Origin: an uncultured beta proteobacterium
Lineage (GTDB): Bacteria; Pseudomonadota; Gammaproteobacteria; Burkholderiales; Casimicrobiaceae
Assembly: GCA_903912485.1 (NCBI GenBank)
Contig: CAIWHR010000143.1
Location: 1-47,737 of the forward strand
DNA length: 47,737 nt
Reading direction: 5' to 3'
Below are positions 36,652 through 45,663 of the stretch, piece by piece. The translations under genes were made by a program, and so were the position numbers. The notes below the pieces were generated by a model. It ran no database searches and was not told where the DNA came from. It saw only the letters and a program-made list of their open reading frames with translations. The first letter of the stretch is position 1. Each line of letters begins with the position of its first letter.

Positions 36652-36810
36652 GCCATTCCTCCCCGGTAACCGCACGCGCGCCCGGATCGCGCTTCGGTCG
36701 CTGTCGCCATTGTCACAGCAGCCTCGCCGGATGAAGCGCCCGCCGCGAGGAATCGTTGACCCGGATCAATCAACACCGGGTGTCGCGGCGTCGAGCGGCG
36801 TTTGGGCGGG

Positions 36811-37440
36811 TCATCCCCGGGCTGCGATCTGCCGCAACGCCTGCTCGAACTCCTCGGGCGACTGCGCACCCTGAATCAGGTAGCGCCCGTCGACCACCAC
36901 CGAGGGCACCGAGTTGATGCCCGAGCGCAGCCACCGCTGCTCGTCGGCGCGCACCTCGGCCGCGTACTCGTCGCTGTCCAGAATCCGCGCCGCGCGTTCG
37001 GCGTCGAGGCCGCACCGGGAGGCCAGATCGAGCAGCACGTCGCGGCTTCCGGGGTTGCGGCCCTCGCCGAGGTAGGCCTGCAGCAACGCGCGCTTGAGCT
37101 CGCGCTGCCTGCCTTCGTGCGCGGCCCAGTGCAACAGGCGGTGCGCGTCGAAAGTGTTCCACACCCGCGCCCGTTCGCCGAACGTGAAACCCACCGCGGC
37201 ACCGCGCTCGCGGATGACCTGCTGGTTGCGGCGGATCTGCGCCGCGTCGGTGCCGTACTTGGCCGACAGATGTTGCACCATGTCGGCACCCTCGGGCGGC
37301 ATGTCGGGGTTGAGTTCGAACGGCTGGAAGCTTAGCTCGACCGTGATCTCGCTGCCGAGCGCGGCGAGCGCCCGCTCGAGCGAGTACAGACCCACGGCAC
37401 ACCATGGGCAGGCAATGTCGGATACGAATTCGATCTTCAT
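36811..37440 (-). CDS. DsbA-family oxidoreductase, FrnE-like
   Basis: A 209-residue cytoplasmic protein (no signal peptide) of the thioredoxin-fold DsbA/FrnE group. It has the active-site CPWC at residues 11-14 and a cis-Pro segment (SVPSVVVDG). The helical insertion (about 55-150) contains NTFDAHRLLHWA, typical of FrnE/2-hydroxychromene isomerase-like proteins. These act as thiol oxidoreductases or isomerases. It lies 93 bases after the crotonase gene on the same strand, so they may be cotranscribed. The substrate is unknown. Confidence 0.88.
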   Translation of the reverse strand: MKIEFVSDIACPWCAVGLYSLERALAALGSEITVELSFQPFELNPDMPPEGADMVQHLSAKYGTDAAQIRRNQQVIRERGAAVGFTFGERARVWNTFDAHRLLHWAAHEGRQRELKRALLQAYLGEGRNPGSRDVLLDLASRCGLDAERAARILDSDEYAAEVRADEQRWLRSGINSVPSVVVDGRYLIQGAQSPEEFEQALRQIAARG

Positions 37441-37533
37441 GGATCTCGTCCATCGCGTTCGGGTTCAGCGTCACACCGTCGAGCGTCGGCACATCGTCGA
37501 GCAACTGCCGCGCCGTGTGCGCCCTCGATCCGT

Positions 37534-38313
37534 TCAGCGGCCGGTAAAGACCGCCTTGCGCCGCTCGATGAACGAGCGCACACCCTCGGCGGCGTCCGCG
37601 CTGGCCATGACCGGCACCAGATGCCGGTACATCTCGGCGACCGCCGTCTCGTGGTCCTCGGCCTGCGCCGTGCGCGTCGAGCGCAGCACACCCTGCACGC
37701 CCAGCGGAGCGCAATCGGCAATCCTGCGCGCATAGTCCATGGCGCGGGCGACCTGCTCGCCCGGCGCGACCACCTCCTGCACCATGCCCCAGCGCAACGC
37801 GTCGTCGGCGCTCCAGCGCTCGCCGGTCAGCAGCAGCTTGTGCGCATTGCCCCAGCCGATCTCGCGCGGCAGGCGGAAGGTGGCGCCGCCGCAGGGGTAG
37901 AGGCCGCGCTGCACCTCCAGCATCTGGAACTGGGTGTCGCTGGCAGCGATGCGGATCTCGGTATTGAGCAGGATTTCCACGCCCCAGGTGAAGCAATAGC
38001 CCTGAACCGCGATGACCAGCGGCTTGGCGTGGCGTTCGCCGCGCATGCCGAAGGGATCGATGCCGTCGGCGACCTCCGGCATGCCCTTGCCCGAGCCGAA
38101 GACCGGCGCCCACTGGTCCAGGTCCACGCCAGCCGTGAAGTGCTTGCCCTCGGCGCAAAGGACCGCGACACGCAGCTCCGGATCGTTGTTCAGCCGTGCG
38201 AGAGCCCGCCCGATCTCGGCATACATGGTGAGCGACAGAGCGTTGTATTTCGCCGGCCGGTTGAGGGTGATGACGAGGACGTGGCCGTCCACGCTGACGG
38301 TGGTGTGTTCCAT
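37534..38313 (-). CDS. Enoyl-CoA hydratase/isomerase family (crotonase) protein
   Basis: A 259-residue crotonase from MEHTTVSV (38313). It has the usual N-terminal NRPAKYNALS motif, the oxyanion-hole segment EGKHFTAGVDL and the second oxyanion region RGLYPCGGATFRL. One acidic residue of the hydratase pair seems present (LEVQRG), while the position usually holding the second glutamate reads AHKLL. It may therefore be an isomerase or another crotonase activity rather than a classical hydratase. This is judged by eye against the rat enzyme. It precedes the FrnE-like gene and could act in aromatic or fatty acid CoA-ester breakdown. Confidence 0.85.
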   Translation of the reverse strand: MEHTTVSVDGHVLVITLNRPAKYNALSLTMYAEIGRALARLNNDPELRVAVLCAEGKHFTAGVDLDQWAPVFGSGKGMPEVADGIDPFGMRGERHAKPLVIAVQGYCFTWGVEILLNTEIRIAASDTQFQMLEVQRGLYPCGGATFRLPREIGWGNAHKLLLTGERWSADDALRWGMVQEVVAPGEQVARAMDYARRIADCAPLGVQGVLRSTRTAQAEDHETAVAEMYRHLVPVMASADAAEGVRSFIERRKAVFTGR

Positions 38314-38550
38314 GGCGACTCCATTGGGCAAGATGGCGGGAATCCTGACAGTGGATGCCCCCGAGCGCATCGTTCACCCGGTCGTCGGCATCCCTTGCGA
38401 GAGGCAAAGGTATCACTCCTGGACTCGGTGCAGCGAGGGCGATCCGGCGGCGAGGCCGCGACACGTGCTAGGGTTGATACCATTGCGGCGCCGGCCATGC
38501 TGCGCGTGCCGGTCGGGACAGACGCGGTCACTGCCTGAGGGGATCATAGG

Positions 38551-39024
38551 ATGACGACTTGCCCGTGCGGCTCCGGGAGGGAACTGGACGAATGCTGCGG
38601 CCCTGTCATCGCAGGTGCACCGGCGCCGACGCCGGAGGCGCTGATGCGGTCGCGTTACGCCGCGTTCGTGTTGCACAAGCTCGATCACGTGGACCGCAGC
38701 CATGCACCCTCGATCCGTCAGGACTTCAATCGGGCAGAGGCCGAGCGCACCGCGGCGGAAACCGAGTGGCGCGGGCTGACGATCCACGAAGCCAGCGAAG
38801 AGGGCGACGCGGGGACGGTCGCGTTCTCCATCCTGTTTCGCCGCAGCGGCCAGGACCTGCAGCAGTATGAACTTGCGAGTTTCGAGCGAATCGACGGCTG
38901 CTGGCTGTATGCCGGCGGCAAGGTAAGCGCCAACCCCCCTCCCCGCCAGGTCCTGAAGATCGGTCGCAACGAGCCCTGTCCCTGCAGCTCGGGGAAGAAG
39001 TACAAGAAGTGCTGCGGCGTCTGA
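38551..39024 (+). CDS. ychJ: YchJ family SEC-C motif protein
   Basis: A 157-residue protein of the YchJ (UPF0225) family. SEC-C zinc-binding motifs occur at both ends: [14 protein letters not shown] (residues 4-17) and [14 protein letters not shown] near the C-terminus. The middle forms an NTF2-like domain ([22 protein letters not shown]). Its function in E. coli is not established. It is followed after four bases by a second cysteine-rich gene, probably in one transcript. Confidence 0.9.
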   Translation: MTTCPCGSGRELDECCGPVIAGAPAPTPEALMRSRYAAFVLHKLDHVDRSHAPSIRQDFNRAEAERTAAETEWRGLTIHEASEEGDAGTVAFSILFRRSGQDLQQYELASFERIDGCWLYAGGKVSANPPPRQVLKIGRNEPCPCSSGKKYKKCCGV

Positions 39025-39028
39025 AGCG

Positions 39029-39802
39029 ATGCGCCGCGTCGAGCGTCGCTTCCGCTGCACCGCTTGCGGAAAGTGCTGTTGCGGTTCGCTGCCGCTGACG
39101 CTCGGCGATGCGCTGCGGCACGCGCACCGCTTTCCGCTCGCCTTCGTCTGGACTGCCGTGCCGCAGAGCGCCCGCGTGTACTCGCTGGTCGCACGACTCG
39201 GAACGCCGATTCGGCTTCCGCAACGGGGGAAGGTGGCCGTGCTGATCGCGCCTACCGCGTACCTGCCGCCGTCCTTTCCGTGTCCGGAACTGGCCGGCGA
39301 TGGCAGCTGCGGCATTCACGCCATCAAGCCCGCACGCTGCAGGACGATGCCGTTCTATCCCTACCGGGAAGAGCGGGACCAGGACGACCTTCTGGAACCA
39401 CGGGAGGGCTGGGAGTGCGACACCTCGGCGGCTGCACCCGTCGTCTATCGCGACCATGCGATCGTCGAACGCGACGATTTCGATCGCGAGCGAGCCGCTC
39501 TCCTCGCCGAAGCTCCCACGATGCGAACCTACACTGCGTACGTCGTGAAATACATGCCCTGGGTGATCGAATACCTGGATGCCGCGGTGCGCGATCGGAA
39601 CGGGAGGGTCGTGACCAGCCTTTCGTCCTTCCTGACCGCAACGCGAAATTCCGACAAGGCCAGGATTGCGCAACAGCAGGTGCCGGTGCTGACCGCGCTG
39701 CGTGAGAGCACGGCGGGTTCCCCCGACCTTTCGACCTACCACCGGGAGTACTGCGGTTGGTTGACGGAGATGCAGTACCTGGCCGGTTCCATCCCGACGT
39801 AA
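39029..39802 (+). CDS. YkgJ-like cysteine-cluster protein
   Basis: A 257-residue protein whose start (FRCTACGKCCCGS, cysteines 10, 13, 16-18) and a later segment (GSCGIHAIKPARCRTMPFYPY) form the CxxCxxCC-type metal or Fe-S site of the YkgJ/UPF0153 family. The rest is mostly helical with no other motif I recognise. Members are linked to zinc or iron-sulfur binding without a defined reaction. It follows ychJ by four bases, so the two are likely cotranscribed. Confidence 0.8.
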   Translation: MRRVERRFRCTACGKCCCGSLPLTLGDALRHAHRFPLAFVWTAVPQSARVYSLVARLGTPIRLPQRGKVAVLIAPTAYLPPSFPCPELAGDGSCGIHAIKPARCRTMPFYPYREERDQDDLLEPREGWECDTSAAAPVVYRDHAIVERDDFDRERAALLAEAPTMRTYTAYVVKYMPWVIEYLDAAVRDRNGRVVTSLSSFLTATRNSDKARIAQQQVPVLTALRESTAGSPDLSTYHREYCGWLTEMQYLAGSIPT

Positions 39803-39923
39803 CCGTCCCCGCAACGCGCATTGAAATCGCCCTGCCCGACCGGGTACGTTCGTTTTCCGGCCTGACGGTGACGGAGCGGGGCGAGGCCGGCGAGCAGGAC
39901 GCAGCAGGAGCGTGACGGTGCCG

Positions 39924-39938
39924 GGGAGGCATCCTCCC
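39924..39938. terminator. Hairpin downstream of the YkgJ-like gene
   Basis: GGGAGG and CCTCCC can pair around CAT, about 120 bases after the stop in the 267-base gap before the alcohol dehydrogenase gene. There is no T-run, so a role in termination is a weak inference. I see nothing else in this gap. Confidence 0.25.
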
Positions 39939-40069
39939 GCCTGCGGCCGAAGCCGAGGTGCTACAGTCCGCAGGGGACAATGGACGCGACCGGCGCCCCT
40001 CTGGCAGGCCACACGCACGATCGGTCTGCATCCCGCCGGCCATCACCTGCCACCGCATCGCCCGAAAAC

Positions 40070-41119
40070 ATGAAAGCAATCGTCGTACGCCAGACCGGAG
40101 GACCCGAAGCCCTGCGACTGGAAACGGTACCGGATCCGGTGCCGGGTCCGCGCGAGGCCCTCATCGAGGTGGGGGCGTGCGGCGTTTGCTCGCTGGACGT
40201 CGTCACCCGCAACGGCACCTATCGCAGGAACGTTGAGCTCCCGCTGATTCCCGGGCACGAGATCGCCGGCCGCATCGTTCAAGTGGGCTCCGAGGTGCGC
40301 CGCTTCCGCGTCGGCGACCGGGTGGCAACCACTCAGCGTTCGCATATCTGCGGATCCTGCCGTCACTGTCGCAGCGGCGGGGAGACCCTGTGCGAAGAGC
40401 GTCGCTTCCTCGGCCAGCAGCGGATGGTTGGCGGGTACGCCCAATACGCAGCAGTCGAGGACGACAACCTCGCGCTGGTCCCCGACGGCGTCTCTACCGA
40501 GCAGGCCGCGATTGCCGGCTGCGCGATCGGCACCGGCTTGAACGCCGTCCGCGACACCGGCCGAGTCCGGCTGGGCGAGCGCGTGCTGGTCACCGGCGCG
40601 GCGGGCGGGGTCGGCATCCACGCGCTGCAGATCGCGCGCGCGTCCGGCGCGTTCGTGATCGCGCAGACGACGTCGCAGCAAAAGGCGCAGGCGCTCGCGC
40701 ACTACGCCGACGCGGTCGTCGTGCACGCGCGCGGCGAGGACTTCTCCCCGCAGGTCCGCGCGCTCACCGCCGGCGCGGGCGCAGACGTGATCATCGACAA
40801 TGTCGGCACGCCGCTGTTCGAGCCGATGCGCCGCAGCCTCGCCGTCAACGGTCGCTGGATCCTCGTGGGCCAGGTGACCGACGGTTTTGTGCCGTTCAAC
40901 CCGGCGCAGCTGTTCCTGCGCAATCAATCGATGCTGTCGGTGCACAGCACGACGCGGGTGCAACTCGAGGATACGCTGCAGCTGATCGCGCGCGGCGTCG
41001 TCACGCCGGTGATCGCCGGCGTCGAGAGGCTCGAGGACGTCGCCGCGGTGCAGGCGCGGGTGGAGCGCGGCGACGTCTGCGGCCGGATCCTGGTCCGGCC
41101 GCCCGCACCGGGCGCGTAG
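40070..41119 (+). CDS. Zinc-type medium-chain alcohol dehydrogenase
   Basis: A 349-residue MDR-family oxidoreductase from MKAIVV (40070). The catalytic zinc ligands are Cys40 and His63-Glu64; the structural zinc site is Cys94/97/100/108 (CGSCRHCRSGGETLC). The Rossmann motif GAAGGVG for NAD(P) follows at about 170. The FGG-type loop and C-terminal ends are normal. The upstream in-frame start at 39980 adds an unconserved basic tail. It could act on alcohols or on an aliphatic or alicyclic intermediate. There is no match that singles out a substrate, and the dienoyl-CoA pathway dehydrogenase is only one option. It is convergent with the SDR at 41148. Confidence 0.85.
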   Translation: MKAIVVRQTGGPEALRLETVPDPVPGPREALIEVGACGVCSLDVVTRNGTYRRNVELPLIPGHEIAGRIVQVGSEVRRFRVGDRVATTQRSHICGSCRHCRSGGETLCEERRFLGQQRMVGGYAQYAAVEDDNLALVPDGVSTEQAAIAGCAIGTGLNAVRDTGRVRLGERVLVTGAAGGVGIHALQIARASGAFVIAQTTSQQKAQALAHYADAVVVHARGEDFSPQVRALTAGAGADVIIDNVGTPLFEPMRRSLAVNGRWILVGQVTDGFVPFNPAQLFLRNQSMLSVHSTTRVQLEDTLQLIARGVVTPVIAGVERLEDVAAVQARVERGDVCGRILVRPPAPGA

Positions 41120-41134
41120 GTCCGGTCCCCGCGC

Positions 41135-41148
41135 GCCCGGCTCCGGGC
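41135..41148. terminator. Palindromic hairpin between convergent dehydrogenase genes
   Basis: GCCCGG and CCGGGC are two bases apart in the 28-base gap, touching the SDR stop. The stem would in practice be five pairs with a four-base loop. There is no T-run. Confidence 0.3.
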
Positions 41149-41897
41149 TAGAGCGCGAGCCCGCCGTCGGCGAAGTGGACGTGCCCGGTCGTGTTGAGCG
41201 CCTCGTCCGAAGCGAGGTAGACGGCGAGCCAGGCGACCTCCTCGCAGGTGCCCAGCCGGCCGTTGAGTTGCGCGTCGACGTAGGTCTTGCGCACTGCCTC
41301 GTAGGTCTGCCCGGTCGCGGCCGCGGTCGCGCGCATCCGCTCGTTGATCGACGGCGAATCGATCGCCCCGGGACAGATCGCATTGACGCGCACGCCCCGC
41401 GCCACGAAGTCGATCGCCACCGACTTGGTCAGCGCGATGACGGCGCCCTTGGTCGTGCCGTACACGTAGCGGTTCCGGATGCCCTTCACCGATGACGCGC
41501 ACGACGCGATGTTGACGATCGAGCCCGCCCGGCGCTCGAGCATCCCCGGAAGGAACGCCCGGATCGCCCGGTGCATGCCGCGCACGTTGATGTCGAACGA
41601 GGCGTCCCACGTCGACTCGTCGCAGTCGAGGACCGTGCCGTGCGTGACGTAGCCCGCGCAATTGACGAGCACGTCCGCCGTTCCGACTTCGTGCTGCAGC
41701 GTCGCGACGTCGCCCTCCGAACGCACGTCGAGCTTGCGGCGGCTCGTTCCGGTCAGCCCGTCGAGCTTCGCGACGTCGACGTCGGTGGCCCATACCTGCG
41801 CGCCTTCACGCGCGAAGATTTCAGCGATGGCGCGGCCGATGCCCTGGCCCGCCGCCGTCACCACCGCCGTCTTGCCCTGCAACCGACCGGCGGCCAT
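41148..41897 (-). CDS. Short-chain dehydrogenase related to BDH2/DHRS6
   Basis: A 249-residue SDR with the cofactor motif TAAGQGIG (14-21), NCAG (79-82) and the catalytic Ser132, Tyr146 and Lys150 in a VYGTTK context. Overall spacing and motifs (HGTVLDCDE, SSVKG, CPGAIDSPS) resemble type 2 3-hydroxybutyrate dehydrogenase (BDH2/DHRS6). These are NAD-dependent oxidoreductases for hydroxy acids. It starts four bases after the end of the ABC-transporter substrate-binding gene, so it is the last gene of that operon. It may metabolise the imported compound. The substrate is not proven. Confidence 0.88.
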   Translation of the reverse strand: MAAGRLQGKTAVVTAAGQGIGRAIAEIFAREGAQVWATDVDVAKLDGLTGTSRRKLDVRSEGDVATLQHEVGTADVLVNCAGYVTHGTVLDCDESTWDASFDINVRGMHRAIRAFLPGMLERRAGSIVNIASCASSVKGIRNRYVYGTTKGAVIALTKSVAIDFVARGVRVNAICPGAIDSPSINERMRATAAATGQTYEAVRKTYVDAQLNGRLGTCEEVAWLAVYLASDEALNTTGHVHFADGGLAL

Positions 41898-41901
41898 GTC
41901 T

Positions 41902-43107
41902 CTACGGCAGCTGCGGCTTGATGGTCTGGTACTTCTTCGGCCAGATCGTGTACAGCTTGCCGTCGGACCACGTGACGAGGATCGGCATCGCGTAGATGTT
42001 CATGCCGGTGGCGTCGAACTTGACGCGCTCGCCCGGGTAGATCGAAGGGACGTCCATGCCGGCCAGCGTGTCGCGCAGCACCTTGGGGTCGGCCGATTTG
42101 GCCTTCTCCAGCACGTCGGCCATCAAGAGGCCGATCGCGTACCCTTCGCCGGCGGCTTCCTGCGGCAGCAGCTTCTCGTCCGGGAAGGCGGCCTTCCACT
42201 TCGCCGCAAATTCGGCGACGCCCTTGATCGGCAGGTCGCCGTTCCACGCGATCGTTCCCATCAGGTTGTCTGCCTGCTTGCCCAGCGCCTCCGAGATGGT
42301 CTTGACGGCAATTCCGGAGCCGCTGCCGACGATCGGCGCCGTGACGCCGAGGTTGCGCAGCGCCTTGGTGATCAGGATCGTGTCGTCGGTGTAGAGGTTG
42401 AGGAAGATGATCTCGGGCTTGCCCGCCAGCACCGGGCCGATGACCGGCGTCGGATCGGTGATGCCGGACGGCAGCGCCGCCGTCGCGACGACCTCGATGT
42501 TGTTCTTCTTCGCGTTGGCCAGCAGCCCGGCGCCCAGGGCCTGGCTGTTCGCATCCGAGCCGTAGAAGATCGCCACCTTCTTCGGCCGCGTGTTCTTGAC
42601 CTCGGCGTACAGCGCATTGACGTAGTCGAAGCTCGCGGCCGAGAACGCCGACGACATCGGCGGCAGCTTGAACGTATATTTGAAGCCCTTGCTGACGATC
42701 GCGTCGGCGTACGACGTCGTGATGATCGGGACCTCCGCCCGCTCCGCCTCGATCTGCGCCGACAGCGTCATCGTGCTGACGTGCGCCCCCATGAGCATCA
42801 CGGCCTTGTCCTGCGTGATGACGCGGCGAGTGACGGTGGACGCCTGCGTCGGGTTGTCGCTCGACGTGTCGGCGCTCACCAGCTTCAGCTTTGCGCCGCC
42901 AAGCGACTTGATGCCGCCCTTGGCATTGATCTCGTCGACCGCGATGCGCAGGCCGGCGACGACCTGGCGGCCGCCCTCAGCATAGCCGCCGCTCAACGAA
43001 TTGGGCGCGCCGATGACGATCTCCTTCACCTGTGCGCCGGCCGGGGCCGCGAGCACGCCGAGCGAGAGCGCGGCGGCCAGGACTGTCCATCTCGACTTCA
43101 GAACCAT
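41902..43107 (-). CDS. LivK-like periplasmic substrate-binding protein
   Basis: A 401-residue ABC-importer binding protein of the branched-chain amino acid type (Peripla_BP_6). A signal peptide (about 1-25, ending in GAQ) is followed by VKEIVIGAPNSLSGGYAEGG and EINAKGGI, which line the ligand cleft. This family binds Leu/Ile/Val but also aromatic acids, amides and other small organic acids. It is encoded after the two ATPase genes and before the SDR gene. The ligand should be judged from the genetic context rather than the family name. Confidence 0.9.
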   Translation of the reverse strand: MVLKSRWTVLAAALSLGVLAAPAGAQVKEIVIGAPNSLSGGYAEGGRQVVAGLRIAVDEINAKGGIKSLGGAKLKLVSADTSSDNPTQASTVTRRVITQDKAVMLMGAHVSTMTLSAQIEAERAEVPIITTSYADAIVSKGFKYTFKLPPMSSAFSAASFDYVNALYAEVKNTRPKKVAIFYGSDANSQALGAGLLANAKKNNIEVVATAALPSGITDPTPVIGPVLAGKPEIIFLNLYTDDTILITKALRNLGVTAPIVGSGSGIAVKTISEALGKQADNLMGTIAWNGDLPIKGVAEFAAKWKAAFPDEKLLPQEAAGEGYAIGLLMADVLEKAKSADPKVLRDTLAGMDVPSIYPGERVKFDATGMNIYAMPILVTWSDGKLYTIWPKKYQTIKPQLP

Positions 43108-43167
43108 GTGATCCTCCTTCGTGGGTTGGCAATGGTGTTACGACTCGGTAGCAGGCTTCCTGCGGTT

Positions 43168-43875
43168 TCACACACCAAGGTAGGCGCGCCGTACGAAATC
43201 CGAGTCCCGCAGCTTGGCGTGATCGCCGCTGAGCATCGTGTGTCCATTGGCGAGGAGCAGCCCCCGCGTCGCCATGTCGATGCAGGACGCGTTCTGCTCG
43301 ACGAGCAGAATCGACGCGCCCTGGTCGCGAATCCTCGCCAGCTGTTCGAACATGAGCTCCGTCATCAGCGGCGACAGACCCAGCGAGGGCTCGTCCAGCA
43401 TCAGCAGCTTGGGCGTGTTCATCAGCGCGCGGCCGATGGCGAGCATCTGCTGCTCACCGCCGCTCATCGTGTTCGCCGTCTGCCGGCGGCGACTCGCCAG
43501 GCGTGGAAAGATCCCGTAGACCCGGTCGCGCAGCTGCGCCAGCGTTTCCTTCGAGCGCTGCCGGATGAAGCTGACATCGAGGTTCTCCTCCGCCGTCAGG
43601 TTGGGAAAGATCCGCCGGCCTTCGGGAACGTGCGCGATGCCGAGATGCGCCACCTGATCGGGCCGCAGTCCCAGCAGCGAGACGCCTTCCGAGTTCAGCG
43701 TCCCTCGCGTCGGCTTCAGCAAGCCCGAGATCGCGCGCAACACGCTCGTCTTGCCGGCACCGTTCGCGCCGAGCAGGACGAAGATCTCGCCGGGCTCGAC
43801 GGAGAACGAGATGTCGTGGACCGCGGTGAGGTCGCCGTACGCGACCCGGAGGCTTTCGACGGCGAGCAGCGTCAT
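43168..43875 (-). CDS. livF: LivF-like ABC ATPase
   Basis: A 235-residue ATPase with Walker A (GANGAGKTS), Q-loop, signature (MSGGEQQMLAIGRAL), Walker B (LLMLDEPSLGL) and H-loop (LLVEQNAS). Two such ATPases energise branched-chain type importers. Its ATG overlaps the livG stop in ATGA. Confidence 0.93.
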   Translation of the reverse strand: MTLLAVESLRVAYGDLTAVHDISFSVEPGEIFVLLGANGAGKTSVLRAISGLLKPTRGTLNSEGVSLLGLRPDQVAHLGIAHVPEGRRIFPNLTAEENLDVSFIRQRSKETLAQLRDRVYGIFPRLASRRRQTANTMSGGEQQMLAIGRALMNTPKLLMLDEPSLGLSPLMTELMFEQLARIRDQGASILLVEQNASCIDMATRGLLLANGHTMLSGDHAKLRDSDFVRRAYLGV

Positions 43876-44609
43876 GGCGCGGGGCGGTGCCTGGCACCGA
43901 GATAGGCTTCGATGACGACCGGGTTCGCCGCGACCTCTTTGGGGGGGCCGTCGGCGATGACACAGCCGTGCTGCAGGACGACGAGCCGCTGCGCCATCGC
44001 CATCACGACCGGCATCACGTGCTCGACCACGATGATCGTCAGACCCTGGCGATTGAGCCCCAGGATCTCCTGGACCACTTCGTCCGCCTCGTCGCGGGTC
44101 AGGCCCGAGAGACACTCGTCGAGCATGAGAACGCGGCACCGGCCGACGATGGCGCGCGCGATCTCGACCTTCTTGCGGTCGGGAAGCGTGATCTCGCTCG
44201 GGTAACGATCGGCCTGCGCGGTGAGCCGCAGCTTGGCGAGCGCACTCGCCACCTCGTCGCGCCAGTTGCCGTCGACGACGCACTGCTGGGCGGCGACGGC
44301 GACGTTCTGCGCCACGGTGAGCGCGCCGAACAGCCTGATCTTCTGGAACGTGCGGCAAAGTCCGCTCCTGCGTCGCCGGAAGGCGGCCATCCGCGTCACG
44401 TCGTCGCCGTGGAAGGCGATCGCGCCGCTGCTCGGCGGGATGTTGCCGCTGATGACTTCGAACAGCGTCGACTTCCCGGCGCCGTTGGGTCCGATCAGGC
44501 CGACGACTTCCTGCTGCTCGACGGCAAACGAGACGTCGCTCAACGCCTGAAGCCCGCCGAATTTCCGGTGGACCGACGTGACCTCGAGGACCGCGGGATT
44601 GCGCGCCAT
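43872..44609 (-). CDS. livG: LivG-like ABC ATPase
   Basis: A 245-residue ATPase from MARN (44609). Walker A is GPNGAGKST. The signature region reads TLPDRKKVEIARAI instead of a YGxQ or SGGQ form, and Walker B reads VLMLDECLSGL. Related LivG proteins with a LPDRKRLE-type signature exist (from memory), so this is probably a subfamily feature rather than decay. It pairs with livF and is coupled to it by overlap. Confidence 0.92.
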   Translation of the reverse strand: MARNPAVLEVTSVHRKFGGLQALSDVSFAVEQQEVVGLIGPNGAGKSTLFEVISGNIPPSSGAIAFHGDDVTRMAAFRRRRSGLCRTFQKIRLFGALTVAQNVAVAAQQCVVDGNWRDEVASALAKLRLTAQADRYPSEITLPDRKKVEIARAIVGRCRVLMLDECLSGLTRDEADEVVQEILGLNRQGLTIIVVEHVMPVVMAMAQRLVVLQHGCVIADGPPKEVAANPVVIEAYLGARHRPAP

Positions 44610-44614
44610 GATCG

Positions 44615-45661
44615 TCAATCGCCGCCGCCGGCCGGCGCCGCGCGCCCCGACCGCTGCAGGCGCTTCGACTTGATGTAGCCGAGAATGCCCACCGGCGCCT
44701 TCAGGACGATCAGCAGCAGGACGATGCCGTACGCGAGCACGTCGACACCGTCCAGACCGAGGCGCGACGAGGCGACGTTGGTGCCTTCGGAGAGCAGGAT
44801 CATGATCGCGCCGCCGATGATCGGACCGCCCGCGGTGCCGAGACCCCCGATCAGCGCCGGGAGCTGGATCTGGATCGCCTGCGAGAGGCCGAATGCCGTC
44901 CCGGGATCGATCGACAGATAGAACTGCAAGTGAAGTGTGCCGGCGAGAGCCGTCATGGCGGCGCTCAGCAGGAGCGCGAGCAGCTTGGTCCGGTAGACGT
45001 TCACGCCGGCACTGGTGGCCGCTTCCTCGTCGTCGCGGACCGCCTGCAATGCGAGGCCGAAGTTGCCACGCAGCAGCCAGCGAGTGACGGCGTAGAACGC
45101 CAGGACGACGGCAAGCGAGATCCAGAGAAACGCTTCCGGCTCGCGCCATTGCATGACGGCCGGCGCGGTGCCGCGGAAGTTCACCGCCAGCCCGGTGTCG
45201 CCTCCGGTCAGCGCGAAGTAGAAGCGGGCCAGCTTTTCGAACGCGAGCGAAATGACGACGGTGGCGAGGGCGAAATAGATCCCGCGCAGGCGAAACGTGA
45301 TCGCACCGATGACGACCGCCACCGCCCCGGCAAGCGCCGCCGCGAGCCACGCGCCGACCCATGGCGTGATGCCGAAATCGTTGAACAGCAGCCCGGTGCC
45401 GTAGGCGCCCAGGCCGAAGAACACGCCGTGGCCCAGCGACAGCTGCCCGCCGATGCCGGCAATCACGTTCCATGCCTGTCCGAGCGCGATGAAGATCAGC
45501 GCCCGCACCACGATGCCGATCAGGTACGAGTTCGCGAAGGGCAACAGCGGAAGGCAGGCGACCAGCGCCACGAGGGCGACGCCGTAGCCGAGCTGGCGGA
45601 ATTCTGCCCGGCCCGGCAGACCTGCCGGGACCGGCGCGCCCGAATCGATCGTTCCGGCCAT
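44615..45661 (-). CDS. livM: LivM-like permease
   Basis: A 348-residue polytopic membrane protein of the LivM/BPD_transp_2 family, with about ten hydrophobic helices. The conserved GQLSLGHGVFFGLGAYG motif is present. It forms the importer channel together with LivH. It ends five bases before livG starts and begins two bases after the livH stop. Confidence 0.93.
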   Translation of the reverse strand: MAGTIDSGAPVPAGLPGRAEFRQLGYGVALVALVACLPLLPFANSYLIGIVVRALIFIALGQAWNVIAGIGGQLSLGHGVFFGLGAYGTGLLFNDFGITPWVGAWLAAALAGAVAVVIGAITFRLRGIYFALATVVISLAFEKLARFYFALTGGDTGLAVNFRGTAPAVMQWREPEAFLWISLAVVLAFYAVTRWLLRGNFGLALQAVRDDEEAATSAGVNVYRTKLLALLLSAAMTALAGTLHLQFYLSIDPGTAFGLSQAIQIQLPALIGGLGTAGGPIIGGAIMILLSEGTNVASSRLGLDGVDVLAYGIVLLLIVLKAPVGILGYIKSKRLQRSGRAAPAGGGD

Positions 45662-45663
45662 GG

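Noticed and set aside
43872-44609. Degenerate ABC signature and Walker B in LivG as a sign of decay
   Set aside because: LivG homologues with a LPDRKRLE-type signature exist as I recall, so it is likely a subfamily trait.
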